Source of the DNA: Phytohabitans kaempferiae
GTDB lineage: Bacteria; Actinomycetota; Actinomycetes; Mycobacteriales; Micromonosporaceae
Assembly: GCF_042433955.1 (NCBI RefSeq)
Contig: NZ_JBHLUH010000010.1
Coordinates: 53,677 to 117,676, forward strand
DNA: 64,000 nt
Direction: 5' to 3'
Shown: piece after piece, positions 25,992-34,667 of the stretch
Layout of the letters: every line of letters starts with the position of its first letter
Position numbering within the stretch: position 1 is the first letter of the stretch
Notes under the pieces: generated by a model
The model's input: only the letters and a program-made list of their open reading frames with translations
What the model was told of the DNA's origin: nothing
Database searches by the model: none
Program-made: the position numbers and the translations under genes

Positions 25992-26078
25992 CTCAGGTTG
26001 TGTGCTGCGAGCACCGTAGCGTGAGCTATTGCGTTGTGTCCAGCAGGTAGCTATTGTGCTCGCGTGACACAACCTGAG
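25992..26078. promoter_or_regulatory. Divergent promoter with operator-like repeats
   Basis: CTCAGGTTGTGT (25992-26003) and ACACAACCTGAG (26067-26078) are perfect inverted repeats, and AGCTATTGCG / AGCTATTGTG are direct repeats between them. The right copy overlaps the first codons of the XRE gene. This is a likely operator of the element's switch between the excisionase/replication operon and the integrase operon. Confidence 0.6.
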
Positions 26079-26495
26079 TCATTGCACCGCCGGATCGCCG
26101 CCCGAGTGCGTGAGCTACGGGCGGCTCGTGGCTGGTCTGCCGCGCGCCTCGCTGAGGAGATGGCCGCGGCCGGCACCCGCTGGGATCGCTCGATCGTGGC
26201 CAACTTCGAGAACGGGCGCCGGGCGTACGTGACCGCTGAGGAACTGGTGGCACTGGCGGGCGTGCTGGGCACCTCGCCGCATCTGCTGCTCCTGGCCTCG
26301 GACGCGGATCCAGAGACGACGGCCGCCGTAATCGTTGATCAACTGTTGTCCGGCCCGTTCCACTTCGAGGTCAACCGCGACACCACGGGCGCGCTGAGCT
26401 GGGCCAAGAGCGGCGCGCAGCCAGCCCCGAAGCTCCCGGTGACGGATCCGGCGTTCGACGACGCGGTACGGGCGGCCGGCGATGGCGAGCGTTAA
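26064..26495 (+). CDS. XRE-family regulator of the element
   Basis: A 143-residue protein with a Cro/C1-type helix-turn-helix in the first 75 residues (RRIAARVRELRAARGWSAARLAEEM, then VANFENGRRAYVTAEELVALAGVLG). The tail is unrelated and may be a ligand or oligomer domain. The GTG start lies in an inverted operator repeat, so self-repression is likely. The integrase start overlaps its end by 14 bases, putting both in one transcript. It probably maintains the integrated state (inference). Confidence 0.85.
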   Translation: MTQPESLHRRIAARVRELRAARGWSAARLAEEMAAAGTRWDRSIVANFENGRRAYVTAEELVALAGVLGTSPHLLLLASDADPETTAAVIVDQLLSGPFHFEVNRDTTGALSWAKSGAQPAPKLPVTDPAFDDAVRAAGDGER

Positions 26496-27723
26496 CAAGG
26501 ATCCGACGCGGAAGCGCACACCGTGGGTTGTCCGGTGGCGTGACGAGTCGAACACGCTGCGGAAGAAGGGCTTCGCCCGCAAGGTCGATGCCGACCGCTA
26601 CCGGGCCGAGATCGAGCACTCGCTGAACATCGGTTCGTACGTCGACCCGGTCGCCGGCAAGGAGACCTTCCGCTCGTATGGTGAGAAGTGGCGCCTCGCC
26701 CAGCCGCACCGGCCGAATACGGTGATGCGCACGAAGTCGCAGTTGCACCGGCACGCGTACCCGGCGCTCGGTGACAAGCCGATGGCCGGCATCCGACAGA
26801 GCACGCTCCAGGCGTTCGTGACCGGCGTCGACCTCGCACCCTCCTCGGTACGGCCGCTCTGGGCCACCGTGCGCGCCATCTTCGGCGCGGCGCACCGCGA
26901 CCGCATCATCGGCCAGGACCCGACGCTCGGCGTCAAGCTGCCGGAGCTGCCGCACAAGGAAGTAGTGCCGCTGCTGCTGGAGCAGGTTGACGCGCTCGTC
27001 ACCGCGGTGGACCCGCGCTACCGGGCGCTGGTCGAGGTGGACGCCGGTACCGGCCTACGGCAGGGCGAGGCGTTCGGCCTGGAGGTGTCGCACGTCGACT
27101 TCTTGCGCAGGTCGGCGAAGGTGTGCCAGCAGGTCCAGCCTGCGGCCGGGGGCGGCGTCGTCGTGTGTGCGCCCAAGAATCAGTACAGCTATCGGACCAT
27201 GCCGCTCGGGCAGGCCGTGATCGACCGACTCGCCGCGCACTTGAAGGAGTTCCCGGCGCGTGAGGTCGAGGTGCTCGATACAACCGCCGACCCGGCCGGC
27301 AAGCGAGCGGTGCGGCGGACGGCGCGCTTCATCTTCGCCGACGCGTCCGGGAACCCCTTGCACCGCAACGACTTCAACGAGACGATCTGGGGCCCGGCGC
27401 GTCGGGCCGCTGCTGCGGCGTTCCGGGCGTTGGCGAAGGCTGAGCGCGACGCCGACAAGGCGGCTGGGCTGCGGCAGCGCGCGGCCCAGCTCGGCGAGGT
27501 CGGCATGCACGACCTGCGGCACCTGTTCGCCTCGATGCTCATCGCGGGCGGGCTGAGCCCGAAGGCGGTGGCGAGGCTACTCGGTCACAAGGACGCGTCG
27601 GTGACGCTGCGGGTCTACTCGCACCTGTGGCCGGACGACGAGGACCGTGCCCGCCAGGCGGTGGACGCGGCATTTGGGCGCGATGTGCCCACCGTGCGCC
27701 CAAGCCTGGAGGCGGTGCGATGA
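26482..27723 (+). CDS. int: Tyrosine recombinase (integrase)
   Basis: A 413-residue phage-type integrase. It has an N-terminal arm-binding part, a SAM-like core-binding domain and the catalytic domain with R193 (GTGLRQGE), H343 and R346 (MHDLRHLF), H369 (LLGHKD) and Y379 (LRVYSH). The set is complete, so the enzyme should be active. It stops 40 bases from attR and overlaps the XRE regulator. It integrates into the 3' end of metH, an unusual protein-gene target compared with the tRNA genes used by most actinomycete elements. Confidence 0.95.
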   Translation: MASVNKDPTRKRTPWVVRWRDESNTLRKKGFARKVDADRYRAEIEHSLNIGSYVDPVAGKETFRSYGEKWRLAQPHRPNTVMRTKSQLHRHAYPALGDKPMAGIRQSTLQAFVTGVDLAPSSVRPLWATVRAIFGAAHRDRIIGQDPTLGVKLPELPHKEVVPLLLEQVDALVTAVDPRYRALVEVDAGTGLRQGEAFGLEVSHVDFLRRSAKVCQQVQPAAGGGVVVCAPKNQYSYRTMPLGQAVIDRLAAHLKEFPAREVEVLDTTADPAGKRAVRRTARFIFADASGNPLHRNDFNETIWGPARRAAAAAFRALAKAERDADKAAGLRQRAAQLGEVGMHDLRHLFASMLIAGGLSPKAVARLLGHKDASVTLRVYSHLWPDDEDRARQAVDAAFGRDVPTVRPSLEAVR

Positions 27724-27759
27724 ATCCGCAGGTCAGAGCGGGTGCGCGTGCCCCTCCTG

Positions 27760-30700
27760 TTATTTGGCGTTGAAGTAGTTGGCGTCGGGGTGGTGGACGA
27801 CGATCGCGTCGGTGGCTTGCTCGGGGACGAGCTGGAACTCCTCCGAGAGCTGGACCCCGATGCGGTCGGCGCCGAGCAGGTCGACCATCTTGGCGCGGTC
27901 TTCCAGGTCGGGGCAGGCGGGGTAGCCGAAGGCGTAGCGGCAGCCGCGGTAGTCGTTGCGCAACAGGCCGGCCAGGTCCCGCGGGTCGCTGTCGGCCACC
28001 GTGCCGCCGCCGGGGAGGGTGAACTCGCCGCGGACGCGCTTGTGCCAGTACTCGGCGAGGGCCTCGGTGAGCTGCACCGAGAGGCCGTGCACCTCCAGGT
28101 AGTCGCGGTATTCGTTGCGGGCGAACAGCTTCGCCGTGTACTCGCTGATCGGCTGGCCGACCGTGACCAGCTGGAGCGCGACCACGTCGAGCCCGTCGGC
28201 CCGGGGGCGGAAGAAGTCGGCGAGGCAGAGGCGGCGCTCCTGGCGCTGCCTCGGGAAGGTGAAGCGGGCCCGCTCGGCGTGCCCGTTCTCGTCGAGGACG
28301 ACCAGGTCGTTGCCCTCCGAGTAGGCCGGGAAGTAGCCGTACACCACGGCGGCCTCAAGCACCTTGTCGGCGGTGAGGCGGTCGAGCCAGTAGCGCAGGC
28401 GGGGGCGGCCCTCGGTCTCGACCAGCTCCTCGTACGTGGGGCCGGAGCCGCCGCGGGAGCCGCGCAGGCCCCACTGCCCCAGGAACGTGGCCCGCTCGTC
28501 GAGCAGCGCCGCGTAGTCGGCCAGAGGGATGCCGCGGATGACGCGCGTGCCGAAGAAGGGCGGTGCGGGCACGTCGACGTCGGTGGCCACATCGGAGCGG
28601 ACCGAGTCGTCGCTCAGCTCGGGCAGCGACTCGGCGACCTTGGTGCGCTGGCGTTCGCGGCGCTCGCGGCGGGCGGCCAGCGCGGCCTCGCGGGAGGGGT
28701 CGACGATCGGCGCCTCGCCCCGCTTGGCGGCCATCACCCGCTCCATGAGCGTCAGCCCCTCGAACGCGTCGCGGGCGTAGTGCACCTCGCCGGCGAACAT
28801 CGAGCGGAGGTCGTCCTCGACGTACGCCCTCGTGAGCGCCGCGCCGCCGAGGAGGACGGGCCAGCGCTCGGCGACCCCGCGCGCGGCCATCTCCTGGAGG
28901 TTTTCCTTCATGATGACCGTGCTCTTGACCAGCAGGCCGGACATGCCGATGGCGTCGGCGCGGTGCTCCTCGGCGGCGTCGAGGATCGCGTTGATCGGCT
29001 GCTTGATACCGATGTTGACGACCTCGTACCCGTTGTTGGAGAGGATGATGTCGACGAGGTTCTTGCCGATGTCGTGCACGTCGCCGCGTACGGTGGCGAG
29101 CACGATGCGGCCCTTGCCCCCGTCGTCCGCCTTGTCCATGTGCGGCTCGAGGTAGGCGACCGCGGTCTTCATCACCTCGGCCGACTGGAGCACGAACGGC
29201 AACTGCATCTGGCCCGACCCGAACAGCTCGCCGACCACCTTCATGCCGTCGAGCAGGATGTCGTTGATGATCGCCAGCGCCGACATCGAGCGCAGTTGCT
29301 CGTCGAGGTCGGCCTCGAGCCCGTTGCGCTCGCCGTCGATGATCCGCCGCTTGAGGCGCTCGCCGATCGGGAGGGCGGCCAGCTCCTGCGCCCGGTTGGC
29401 GCGGGCGGAGGCCACGTCGACGCCCTCGAACAGCTCGATGAAGCGCTGGAGCGGGTCGTAACCCTCGCGCCGCCGGTCGTAGACCAGGTCGAGCGCGACG
29501 GTGCGCTGCTCCTCCGGGATCTTCGACATCGGCAGGATCTTGCTGGCGTGCACGATCGCGCTGGTGAGGCCCGCCTCGACGCACTCGTGCAGGAAGACCG
29601 AGTTGAGCACCTGACGGGCGGCGGCGTTGAGGCCGAAGGAGACGTTGGAGATCCCCAAGGTGAAGTTGACGCCCGGGTATCGCTCGGAGATCTGCCGGAT
29701 CGCCTCGATTGTCTCGATGCCGTCGCGGCGGGTCTCCTCCTGACCCGTGGAGATCGGGAACGTGAGGCAGTCGACCAGGATGTCCGAGACCGGCAACCCC
29801 CACCGGCCGGTGAGGTCGTCGATGAGGCGGGAGGCGACCCGCACCTTCCACTCGGCGGTGCGCGCCTGCCCCTCCTCGTCGATGCAGAGGGCGACCACGC
29901 CGGCGCCGTGCTCCTGGACGATCGGCATCACCCGGGCGTACCGCGACTCGGGGCCGTCGCCGTCTTCGAAGTTGACGGAGTTGACCACGCAGCGGCCGCC
30001 GAGCATCTCCAGGCCCGCCTCGATCACGGCCGGCTCGGTGGAGTCGAGCATGATCGGGAGCGTCGAGGCGGTGGCGAAGCGGCCGGCCAGCTCGCGCATG
30101 TCCTGGGCGCCGTCGCGCCCCACGTAGTCGACGCAGAGGTCGAGCAGGTGCGAGCCGTCGCGGGCCTGACTCCGGGCGATCTCCACGCACGACTGGTAGT
30201 CGCCGGCCAGCATCGCCTCGCGGAACGCCTTCGACCCGTTGGCATTGGTGCGCTCCCCCACCATCAGCACGCTCGCGTCCTGCGCGAAAGGCACGTGGTG
30301 GTAGATCGAGGAGACGCCGGCCTCGATGGTCGGCCGCCGCGGCGCGGTGTGGGCTCCGGCGAGCCGCTCGGAGACCACGCGTACATGCTCGGGCGTCGTG
30401 CCGCAGCAGCCGCCGATCAGGGAGACGCCGTATTCGTTGACGAAGCGGTCAAGCGCCTCGGCCAACTCCTCGGGGGTGAGCGGGTAGTGGGCACCGTCGG
30501 CGGTCAGCTCGGGCAGGCCGGCGTTGGGCATCACCGAGAGCGGCACGCGCGCGTGCTGGGAGAGGTAGCGCAGGTGCTCGGTCATCTCGGCCGGGCCGGT
30601 GGCGCAGTTGAGGCCGATCAGGTCGATGCCGAGCGGCTCGAGCGCGGTGAGCGCCGCGCCGATCTCGCTGCCCAGCAGCATCGTGCCGGTGGTCTCCACC

Positions 30701-31275
30701 GTCACGTGGCAGATCAGCGGGACGGCCCGCCCGGCCTCGGCGGCCGCGCGGCGTACCCCGATGATCGCGGCCTTGGTCTGGAGGAGGTCCTGGCAGGTCT
30801 CGACGATGAGCGCGTCGGCACCGCCGGCGATGAGCCCGGCGGCGTTTTCCTGGTAGGCGTCGCGCAGCGAGGCGTAGGGCACGTGGCCGAGCGTCGGCAG
30901 CTTGGTGCCGGGGCCGATCGAGCCGAGCACGAAGCGCGGCCGCTCGGGCGTCGCGAACCGGTCGGCCGCCTCCCGCGCGATGCGCGCGCCCGCCTCCGAA
31001 AGCTCGAAGATCCGGTGGGGAATGTCGTACTCACCCAGGGCCGCGAGGTTGGCACCGAACGTGTTTGTCTCGACGCAGTCGGACCCGGCCGCGAAGTATG
31101 CCTCGTGCACGCTCCGCACCACGTCGGGGCGGGTCACGTTGAGCACCTCGTTACAGCCCTCGAGGCCCTGGAAGTCGTCGTCCACATCCAGGTCAGCGGC
31201 CTGTAGCATGGTGCCCATCGCCCCGTCGGCGATGAGGATGCGATCGGCTAGCGCGTCAAGCAGCGAGTTCGGCAC
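27760..31275 (-). CDS. metH: Cobalamin-dependent methionine synthase MetH
   Basis: A 1171-residue enzyme that moves a methyl group from methyl-tetrahydrofolate to homocysteine through cobalamin. Domains in order: homocysteine-binding (zinc Cys in LIGGCCGTT, about 305), pterin-binding (about 350-620), cobalamin cap and Rossmann domain with DVHDIGKN (about 745), and reactivation domain to the end. The last residues are F-N-A-K followed by TAA supplied by the integrated element, while attL keeps the older F-N-A-K-TAG. GTG start at 31275. No cobalamin riboswitch is visible in the 117 bases before it. Confidence 0.97.
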   Translation of the reverse strand: MPNSLLDALADRILIADGAMGTMLQAADLDVDDDFQGLEGCNEVLNVTRPDVVRSVHEAYFAAGSDCVETNTFGANLAALGEYDIPHRIFELSEAGARIAREAADRFATPERPRFVLGSIGPGTKLPTLGHVPYASLRDAYQENAAGLIAGGADALIVETCQDLLQTKAAIIGVRRAAAEAGRAVPLICHVTVETTGTMLLGSEIGAALTALEPLGIDLIGLNCATGPAEMTEHLRYLSQHARVPLSVMPNAGLPELTADGAHYPLTPEELAEALDRFVNEYGVSLIGGCCGTTPEHVRVVSERLAGAHTAPRRPTIEAGVSSIYHHVPFAQDASVLMVGERTNANGSKAFREAMLAGDYQSCVEIARSQARDGSHLLDLCVDYVGRDGAQDMRELAGRFATASTLPIMLDSTEPAVIEAGLEMLGGRCVVNSVNFEDGDGPESRYARVMPIVQEHGAGVVALCIDEEGQARTAEWKVRVASRLIDDLTGRWGLPVSDILVDCLTFPISTGQEETRRDGIETIEAIRQISERYPGVNFTLGISNVSFGLNAAARQVLNSVFLHECVEAGLTSAIVHASKILPMSKIPEEQRTVALDLVYDRRREGYDPLQRFIELFEGVDVASARANRAQELAALPIGERLKRRIIDGERNGLEADLDEQLRSMSALAIINDILLDGMKVVGELFGSGQMQLPFVLQSAEVMKTAVAYLEPHMDKADDGGKGRIVLATVRGDVHDIGKNLVDIILSNNGYEVVNIGIKQPINAILDAAEEHRADAIGMSGLLVKSTVIMKENLQEMAARGVAERWPVLLGGAALTRAYVEDDLRSMFAGEVHYARDAFEGLTLMERVMAAKRGEAPIVDPSREAALAARRERRERQRTKVAESLPELSDDSVRSDVATDVDVPAPPFFGTRVIRGIPLADYAALLDERATFLGQWGLRGSRGGSGPTYEELVETEGRPRLRYWLDRLTADKVLEAAVVYGYFPAYSEGNDLVVLDENGHAERARFTFPRQRQERRLCLADFFRPRADGLDVVALQLVTVGQPISEYTAKLFARNEYRDYLEVHGLSVQLTEALAEYWHKRVRGEFTLPGGGTVADSDPRDLAGLLRNDYRGCRYAFGYPACPDLEDRAKMVDLLGADRIGVQLSEEFQLVPEQATDAIVVHHPDANYFNAK
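27764..27775. other. attR, 12-bp core within the end of metH
   Basis: TTGGCGTTGAAG, identical to attL at 18178-18189. It holds the codons for the C-terminal N-A-K region of metH. The TAA stop beyond it comes from the element side, so metH keeps its last residues. Confidence 0.85.
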
Positions 31276-31392
31276 GGTCCAAGGTTAGTGCCCTCGGCCG
31301 CGTCGCGCGTGCGGTGGTCGGGGCGCCTCTCGACCCGCCCGGCCCGGCCCGCTGTCGGGTCAGGTCAGGCCCAGGCACGTAGGCTGAGAGAT

Positions 31393-32262
31393 GTGACCGA
31401 GTTTGACGGCCTGCCGACGCTGCGCTCCCCCGTGGCCATCGCCGCTTTCGAGGGGTGGAACGACGCCGCCGACGCGTCCACCGCGGCGGTCGAGCACCTC
31501 GAACAGGTGTGGGAAGCCAAGCAGATCGCGGCGCTCGATCCGGAGGACTTCTACGACTTCCAGGTGAGCCGCCCCACGATCACGATGGCGGAGGGCGAGA
31601 CGCGGCGGATCGAGTGGCCGACCACCCGCTTCATGGTGGCCACCCCGCCCGGCACCGAGCGCAACGTCGTGCTGATCCGGGGCATCGAGCCGAGCATGCG
31701 GTGGCGCACCTTCTGCGAGCAGGTGCTGGAGCTGTGCCACAGCCTGGAGATCAACCGGGTCGTGCTGCTGGGCGCGCTGCTGGCCGACGTGCCGTACACC
31801 CGCCCCCTGCCGATCAGCGGCAGCGCCTCCGACAAGGACGCGGCCGAGCGCTACCGCCTCACCCCCACCCGCTACGACGGTCCCACCGGCATCGTGGGGG
31901 TCCTCCAGGACGCGTGTACGCGCGCCGAGGTCGACGCGCTCTCCTTCTGGGTCCACGTGCCGCACTACGCCAACAACCCGCCCTGCCCCAAGGCGACCCA
32001 GGCGCTGCTGCACCGCGTCGAGGACGTGCTCGACCTGCCGGTGCCGATGGCCGACCTGGCCGAGGAGGCCGCCGAGTGGGAGCAGCGCGTGCGGGCGGCG
32101 GCCGAGCAGGACGCCGAGCTGGGCGAGTACGTGCGCGAGCTCGAGGAGCGGGTCGGCGACGCCGGCATCCAGCCGCTGACCGGTGACGAGATCGCCCAGG
32201 AGTTCGAGAAGTACCTGCGGCGGCGGGGCGGGTCGGCGGGTCCGACCGCGGGTTCCTGGTAG
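31393..32262 (+). CDS. PAC2-family protein
   Basis: A 289-residue protein of the PAC2 (proteasome assembly chaperone 2-like) fold, common in actinobacteria. Visible family parts: VAIAAFEGWNDAADASTAAVEHLEQ, VVLIRGIEPSMRWRTF, RVVLLGALLADVPYTRP, and ALSFWVHVPHYANNPPCPKATQALL. It is cytoplasmic, with a coiled C-terminal end. Its role in bacteria is not settled; the Pup-proteasome elsewhere in the window makes a link tempting, but no sequence here proves it. The GTG at 31393 was chosen since the longer frame from 31288 overlaps the divergent metH promoter. Confidence 0.88.
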   Translation: MTEFDGLPTLRSPVAIAAFEGWNDAADASTAAVEHLEQVWEAKQIAALDPEDFYDFQVSRPTITMAEGETRRIEWPTTRFMVATPPGTERNVVLIRGIEPSMRWRTFCEQVLELCHSLEINRVVLLGALLADVPYTRPLPISGSASDKDAAERYRLTPTRYDGPTGIVGVLQDACTRAEVDALSFWVHVPHYANNPPCPKATQALLHRVEDVLDLPVPMADLAEEAAEWEQRVRAAAEQDAELGEYVRELEERVGDAGIQPLTGDEIAQEFEKYLRRRGGSAGPTAGSW

Positions 32263-32330
32263 CCGCTTTCCAGTCCGTGTGGTGTGTCGTGTGTGGCGCG
32301 TCACACTCCTCTGGGGCATCCTAGGAACCT

Positions 32331-33122
32331 ATGAGCATCAACCCCGGCGCCGCCGAGTTCCCCCACCGCCAGATCGCCGCCCAACTGCGGGAACGCATCC
32401 GGCGGGGCGACTGGGCCCCCGGCGAGCGGCTGCCGAGCATCCCGGCGATCGCGGAGATGTTCGGGGTGGCGAAGCAGACCGTCCAGCGCACGGTCGACCA
32501 GCTCAGGGTCGAAGGGCTGCTGATCACCAAGCCGGGCTCCGGCACGTACGTCCGGGGTACCCGCCGCCGCCTCAACCGCCTCTCCCGCGGCCGGTACGGC
32601 GCCCACCGCGGCTACCACGCCGACCTCGCCGCCCGCTACCGCCAGCACCTCCACGAGGTGGGACGCGCGCCCGCGCCGCCCGAGGTGGCCGACGCGTTCG
32701 GCGTCCGGGACGGCACCGAGCTGGTGGTGCGCCGGCACGTCGTGCGCACCGAGGACGTACCGGTCGAGGTGGGCGCCTCGTGGTTTCGCGTGGACGACGC
32801 GGCCGGCACCGGCCTGGAGCGGCGCGAGGCGTTCGGGCGGCCGCTGTACCAGGAGGTCGAGGAGGTCACCGGGCGGCGGTACGCGTCGGCGACCGACACG
32901 ATCAGCGCCCGCCAGCCCAGCCGCGAGGAGGCGGAGATCCTCCAGATCCGGCCGGACACGCCGGTGCTGCACCTGCTGCACGTGGCCTACGACGAGAAGC
33001 ACAAGCCGATCGAGGTGGCCCAGGCGACGTGGCCCGGGCCGATGACGACGCTGACCGAGGAGTACAAGATCCCCGCGCCGGTGCCGGACCCCGACCCGGA
33101 TCCCGGCCTGGCCCTCGGCTAG
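32331..33122 (+). CDS. GntR/HutC-family transcription regulator
   Basis: A 263-residue regulator. The N-terminal winged helix (IRRGDWAPGERLPSIPAIAEMF then QTVQRTVDQLRVEGLL, ending GSGTYVRG) is followed by a UTRA ligand domain (about 95-240), with the Pro/Asp-rich end PDPDPDPG. HutC-type members sense small metabolites such as sugars or amino acids. Upstream, 32281-32312 is rich in GTGTG/CACAC and could hold its own operator. There is no obvious target next to it. Confidence 0.9.
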   Translation: MSINPGAAEFPHRQIAAQLRERIRRGDWAPGERLPSIPAIAEMFGVAKQTVQRTVDQLRVEGLLITKPGSGTYVRGTRRRLNRLSRGRYGAHRGYHADLAARYRQHLHEVGRAPAPPEVADAFGVRDGTELVVRRHVVRTEDVPVEVGASWFRVDDAAGTGLERREAFGRPLYQEVEEVTGRRYASATDTISARQPSREEAEILQIRPDTPVLHLLHVAYDEKHKPIEVAQATWPGPMTTLTEEYKIPAPVPDPDPDPGLALG

Positions 33123-33249
33123 GCCCGGACGTCGCGGGCACAGCTAGAGACCAAGAGGGTCGATCCGTGCGTGGCGAAGGGTGACCCTATGGAGCCTGTT
33201 GCAAAATCGTCAGATTCGCGCGAACTGAGGGTCCCTTGAACCAGATCGT
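33123..33249. other. Intergenic space, possible insertion-sequence scar
   Basis: No gene. At 33193-33207 the sequence GGAGCCTGTTGCAAA recalls the ends of some IS6-family elements (recalled, weak). No matching second end or transposase is nearby. Confidence 0.2.
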
Positions 33250-34491
33250 CTAGAGCCTCACGCCGAGGAGGGCGTCGACCGACGCGGCCATCAGCGCCGG
33301 GGCCTCGGTGTCGTCGCCGGCGCCGCCCAGCGCGCGGTCGGACCACTCGTCGACGAGCGCGAGCGCGCCGGGAGTGTCGAGGTCGTCGGCGACCCTGGCG
33401 CGTAGCCCGGCGAGGAGGTCGGCCCCCGACGGCCCGGTGCCGGCCGTGGCGGCCGCGCGCCACCGGGCCAGCCGCTGCTCCGCGGTCTTGAGCAGCTCGT
33501 CGGTCCACTGGCGGTCGGCCCGGTAGTGGTCGGCCAGGAGCGCGAGGCGCAGCGCCATCTGGTCGACCCGGTCGGCCCGCAACCGGGACACGAAGACCAG
33601 GTTGCCCTGGGACTTGGACATCTTGTCGCCGTCGAGGCCGATCATGCCCGCGTGTACGTAGTGGCGGGCGAACGGCGCCGCACCCGTCAGCGCCTCGGCG
33701 TGCGCGGCGGAGCACTCGTGGTGCGGGAAGAGGAGGTCGTTGCCGCCGCCCTGTACGTCGATGGTGTCGCCGAGCAGGTCGAGCGCGATCGAGGCGCACT
33801 CGATGTGCCAGCCCGGCCGCCCCGGACCGAACGACCCGCCCGGCCACGCCGGCTCACCCTCGCGGGCGCCCCGCCACAGCAGCGGGTCGAGCGGGTCGCG
33901 CTTGCCCGCGCGCTCGGGGTCGCCGCCCCGCTCGGCGAAGAAGGCGAGCATCTGCTCGCGGGAGAGGTTGGACTCGTAGCCGAACGCGGGCGCGGCGGCG
34001 ACGTGGAAGTAGACGTCGCCGGTGCCGTCGTCGAGGCGGTACGCGGCGCCGCGGTCGACCAGCGCCGCCACCTTCTCCACGATCGCCGGGATCGACTCGA
34101 CCGCGCCCACGTAGTGCGCCGGCGGGATCATCCGCAGCGCCTCCATGTCTTCGCGGAACAGCGCCGTCTCGCGCATGGCGAGCACGATCCAGTCCTCCCC
34201 GTCGCGCTCGGCGCGTTCGAGGAGGGGGTCGTCGATGTCGGTGACGTTCTGGATGTACGTGACGGAGTGGCCGGCGTCCCGCCACGCCCGCTGCACCAGG
34301 TCGAACGTGATCATGGTGGCGGCGTGGCCGAGGTGGGTCGCGTCGTACGGCGTGATGCCGCACACATAGATGGTGCGCTCGCCGGACGGGCCGCCGGTGG
34401 GGTGCACGGCACGCCGCGCCGAGTCGAACAACGCGAGCGGCTGGCCGCTTCCCGGCAGCCGCGGCACCTCGTGGCCGGTCCAAGATTCCAT
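33250..34491 (-). CDS. mshC: Mycothiol ligase MshC (cysteine:GlcN-Ins ligase)
   Basis: A 413-residue class I aminoacyl-tRNA-synthetase-like ligase that joins cysteine to glucosaminyl-inositol, the third enzyme of mycothiol making. HLGH (53-56) and KMSKS-like DKMSKSQG are the two ATP sites; Cys44 (IYVCGITPYD) and the later GWHIECASI Cys/His bind zinc. The ATG at 34491 gives the usual length, although the same frame stays open to 35301. Cells lacking glutathione use mycothiol, so this marks an actinobacterium. Confidence 0.95.
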   Translation of the reverse strand: MESWTGHEVPRLPGSGQPLALFDSARRAVHPTGGPSGERTIYVCGITPYDATHLGHAATMITFDLVQRAWRDAGHSVTYIQNVTDIDDPLLERAERDGEDWIVLAMRETALFREDMEALRMIPPAHYVGAVESIPAIVEKVAALVDRGAAYRLDDGTGDVYFHVAAAPAFGYESNLSREQMLAFFAERGGDPERAGKRDPLDPLLWRGAREGEPAWPGGSFGPGRPGWHIECASIALDLLGDTIDVQGGGNDLLFPHHECSAAHAEALTGAAPFARHYVHAGMIGLDGDKMSKSQGNLVFVSRLRADRVDQMALRLALLADHYRADRQWTDELLKTAEQRLARWRAAATAGTGPSGADLLAGLRARVADDLDTPGALALVDEWSDRALGGAGDDTEAPALMAASVDALLGVRL

Positions 34492-34667
34492 GTCGGTCAG
34501 CCTATCCAGCCGGGGTGGGCCCGCCGGTCGCGGTCGCCGCGGCTGGGGCGGTTCGGCTCGGATGTTTCGGCCCGGCCGGGTGAGGGCGATCGGCTCTTCG
34601 GATCTTGCGCTGGTGAGGCGAAGCCGCCGACGTGCCGAGGCGCATAAGAAGCGGCGCCGGCGTGCGG

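Larger units (their letters stand above)
18178..27775. mobile_element. 9.6-kb integrated element in the 3' end of metH
   Basis: The element is bounded by the 12-base direct repeats at 18178 and 27764. It carries at its right end a tyrosine integrase 40 bases from attR, then an XRE regulator, an excisionase-like HTH gene on the other strand, a primase-polymerase/helicase, five small genes, a tape-measure protein, and at its left end three small plus-strand genes with two DUF6907-like members. Portal, capsid, terminase, tail tube and lysis genes are absent, and so are the FtsK-type transfer genes of conjugative actinomycete elements. It could be a phage satellite, a decayed prophage, or a plasmid-like integrative element. 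Confidence 0.88.

Noticed and set aside
27742..31206. A 1154-codon plus-strand frame opposite metH
   Set aside because: It is exactly antisense to metH, has Arg/Val/Gly-rich composition and no domains; long antisense frames are common in such GC-rich DNA.
31276..31392. Cobalamin riboswitch upstream of metH
   Set aside because: Only 117 bases separate metH from the divergent gene and no B12-box-like sequence was seen.
33190..33240. IS6-type insertion-sequence end
   Set aside because: Only about a dozen bases recall such an end; no second end or transposase.
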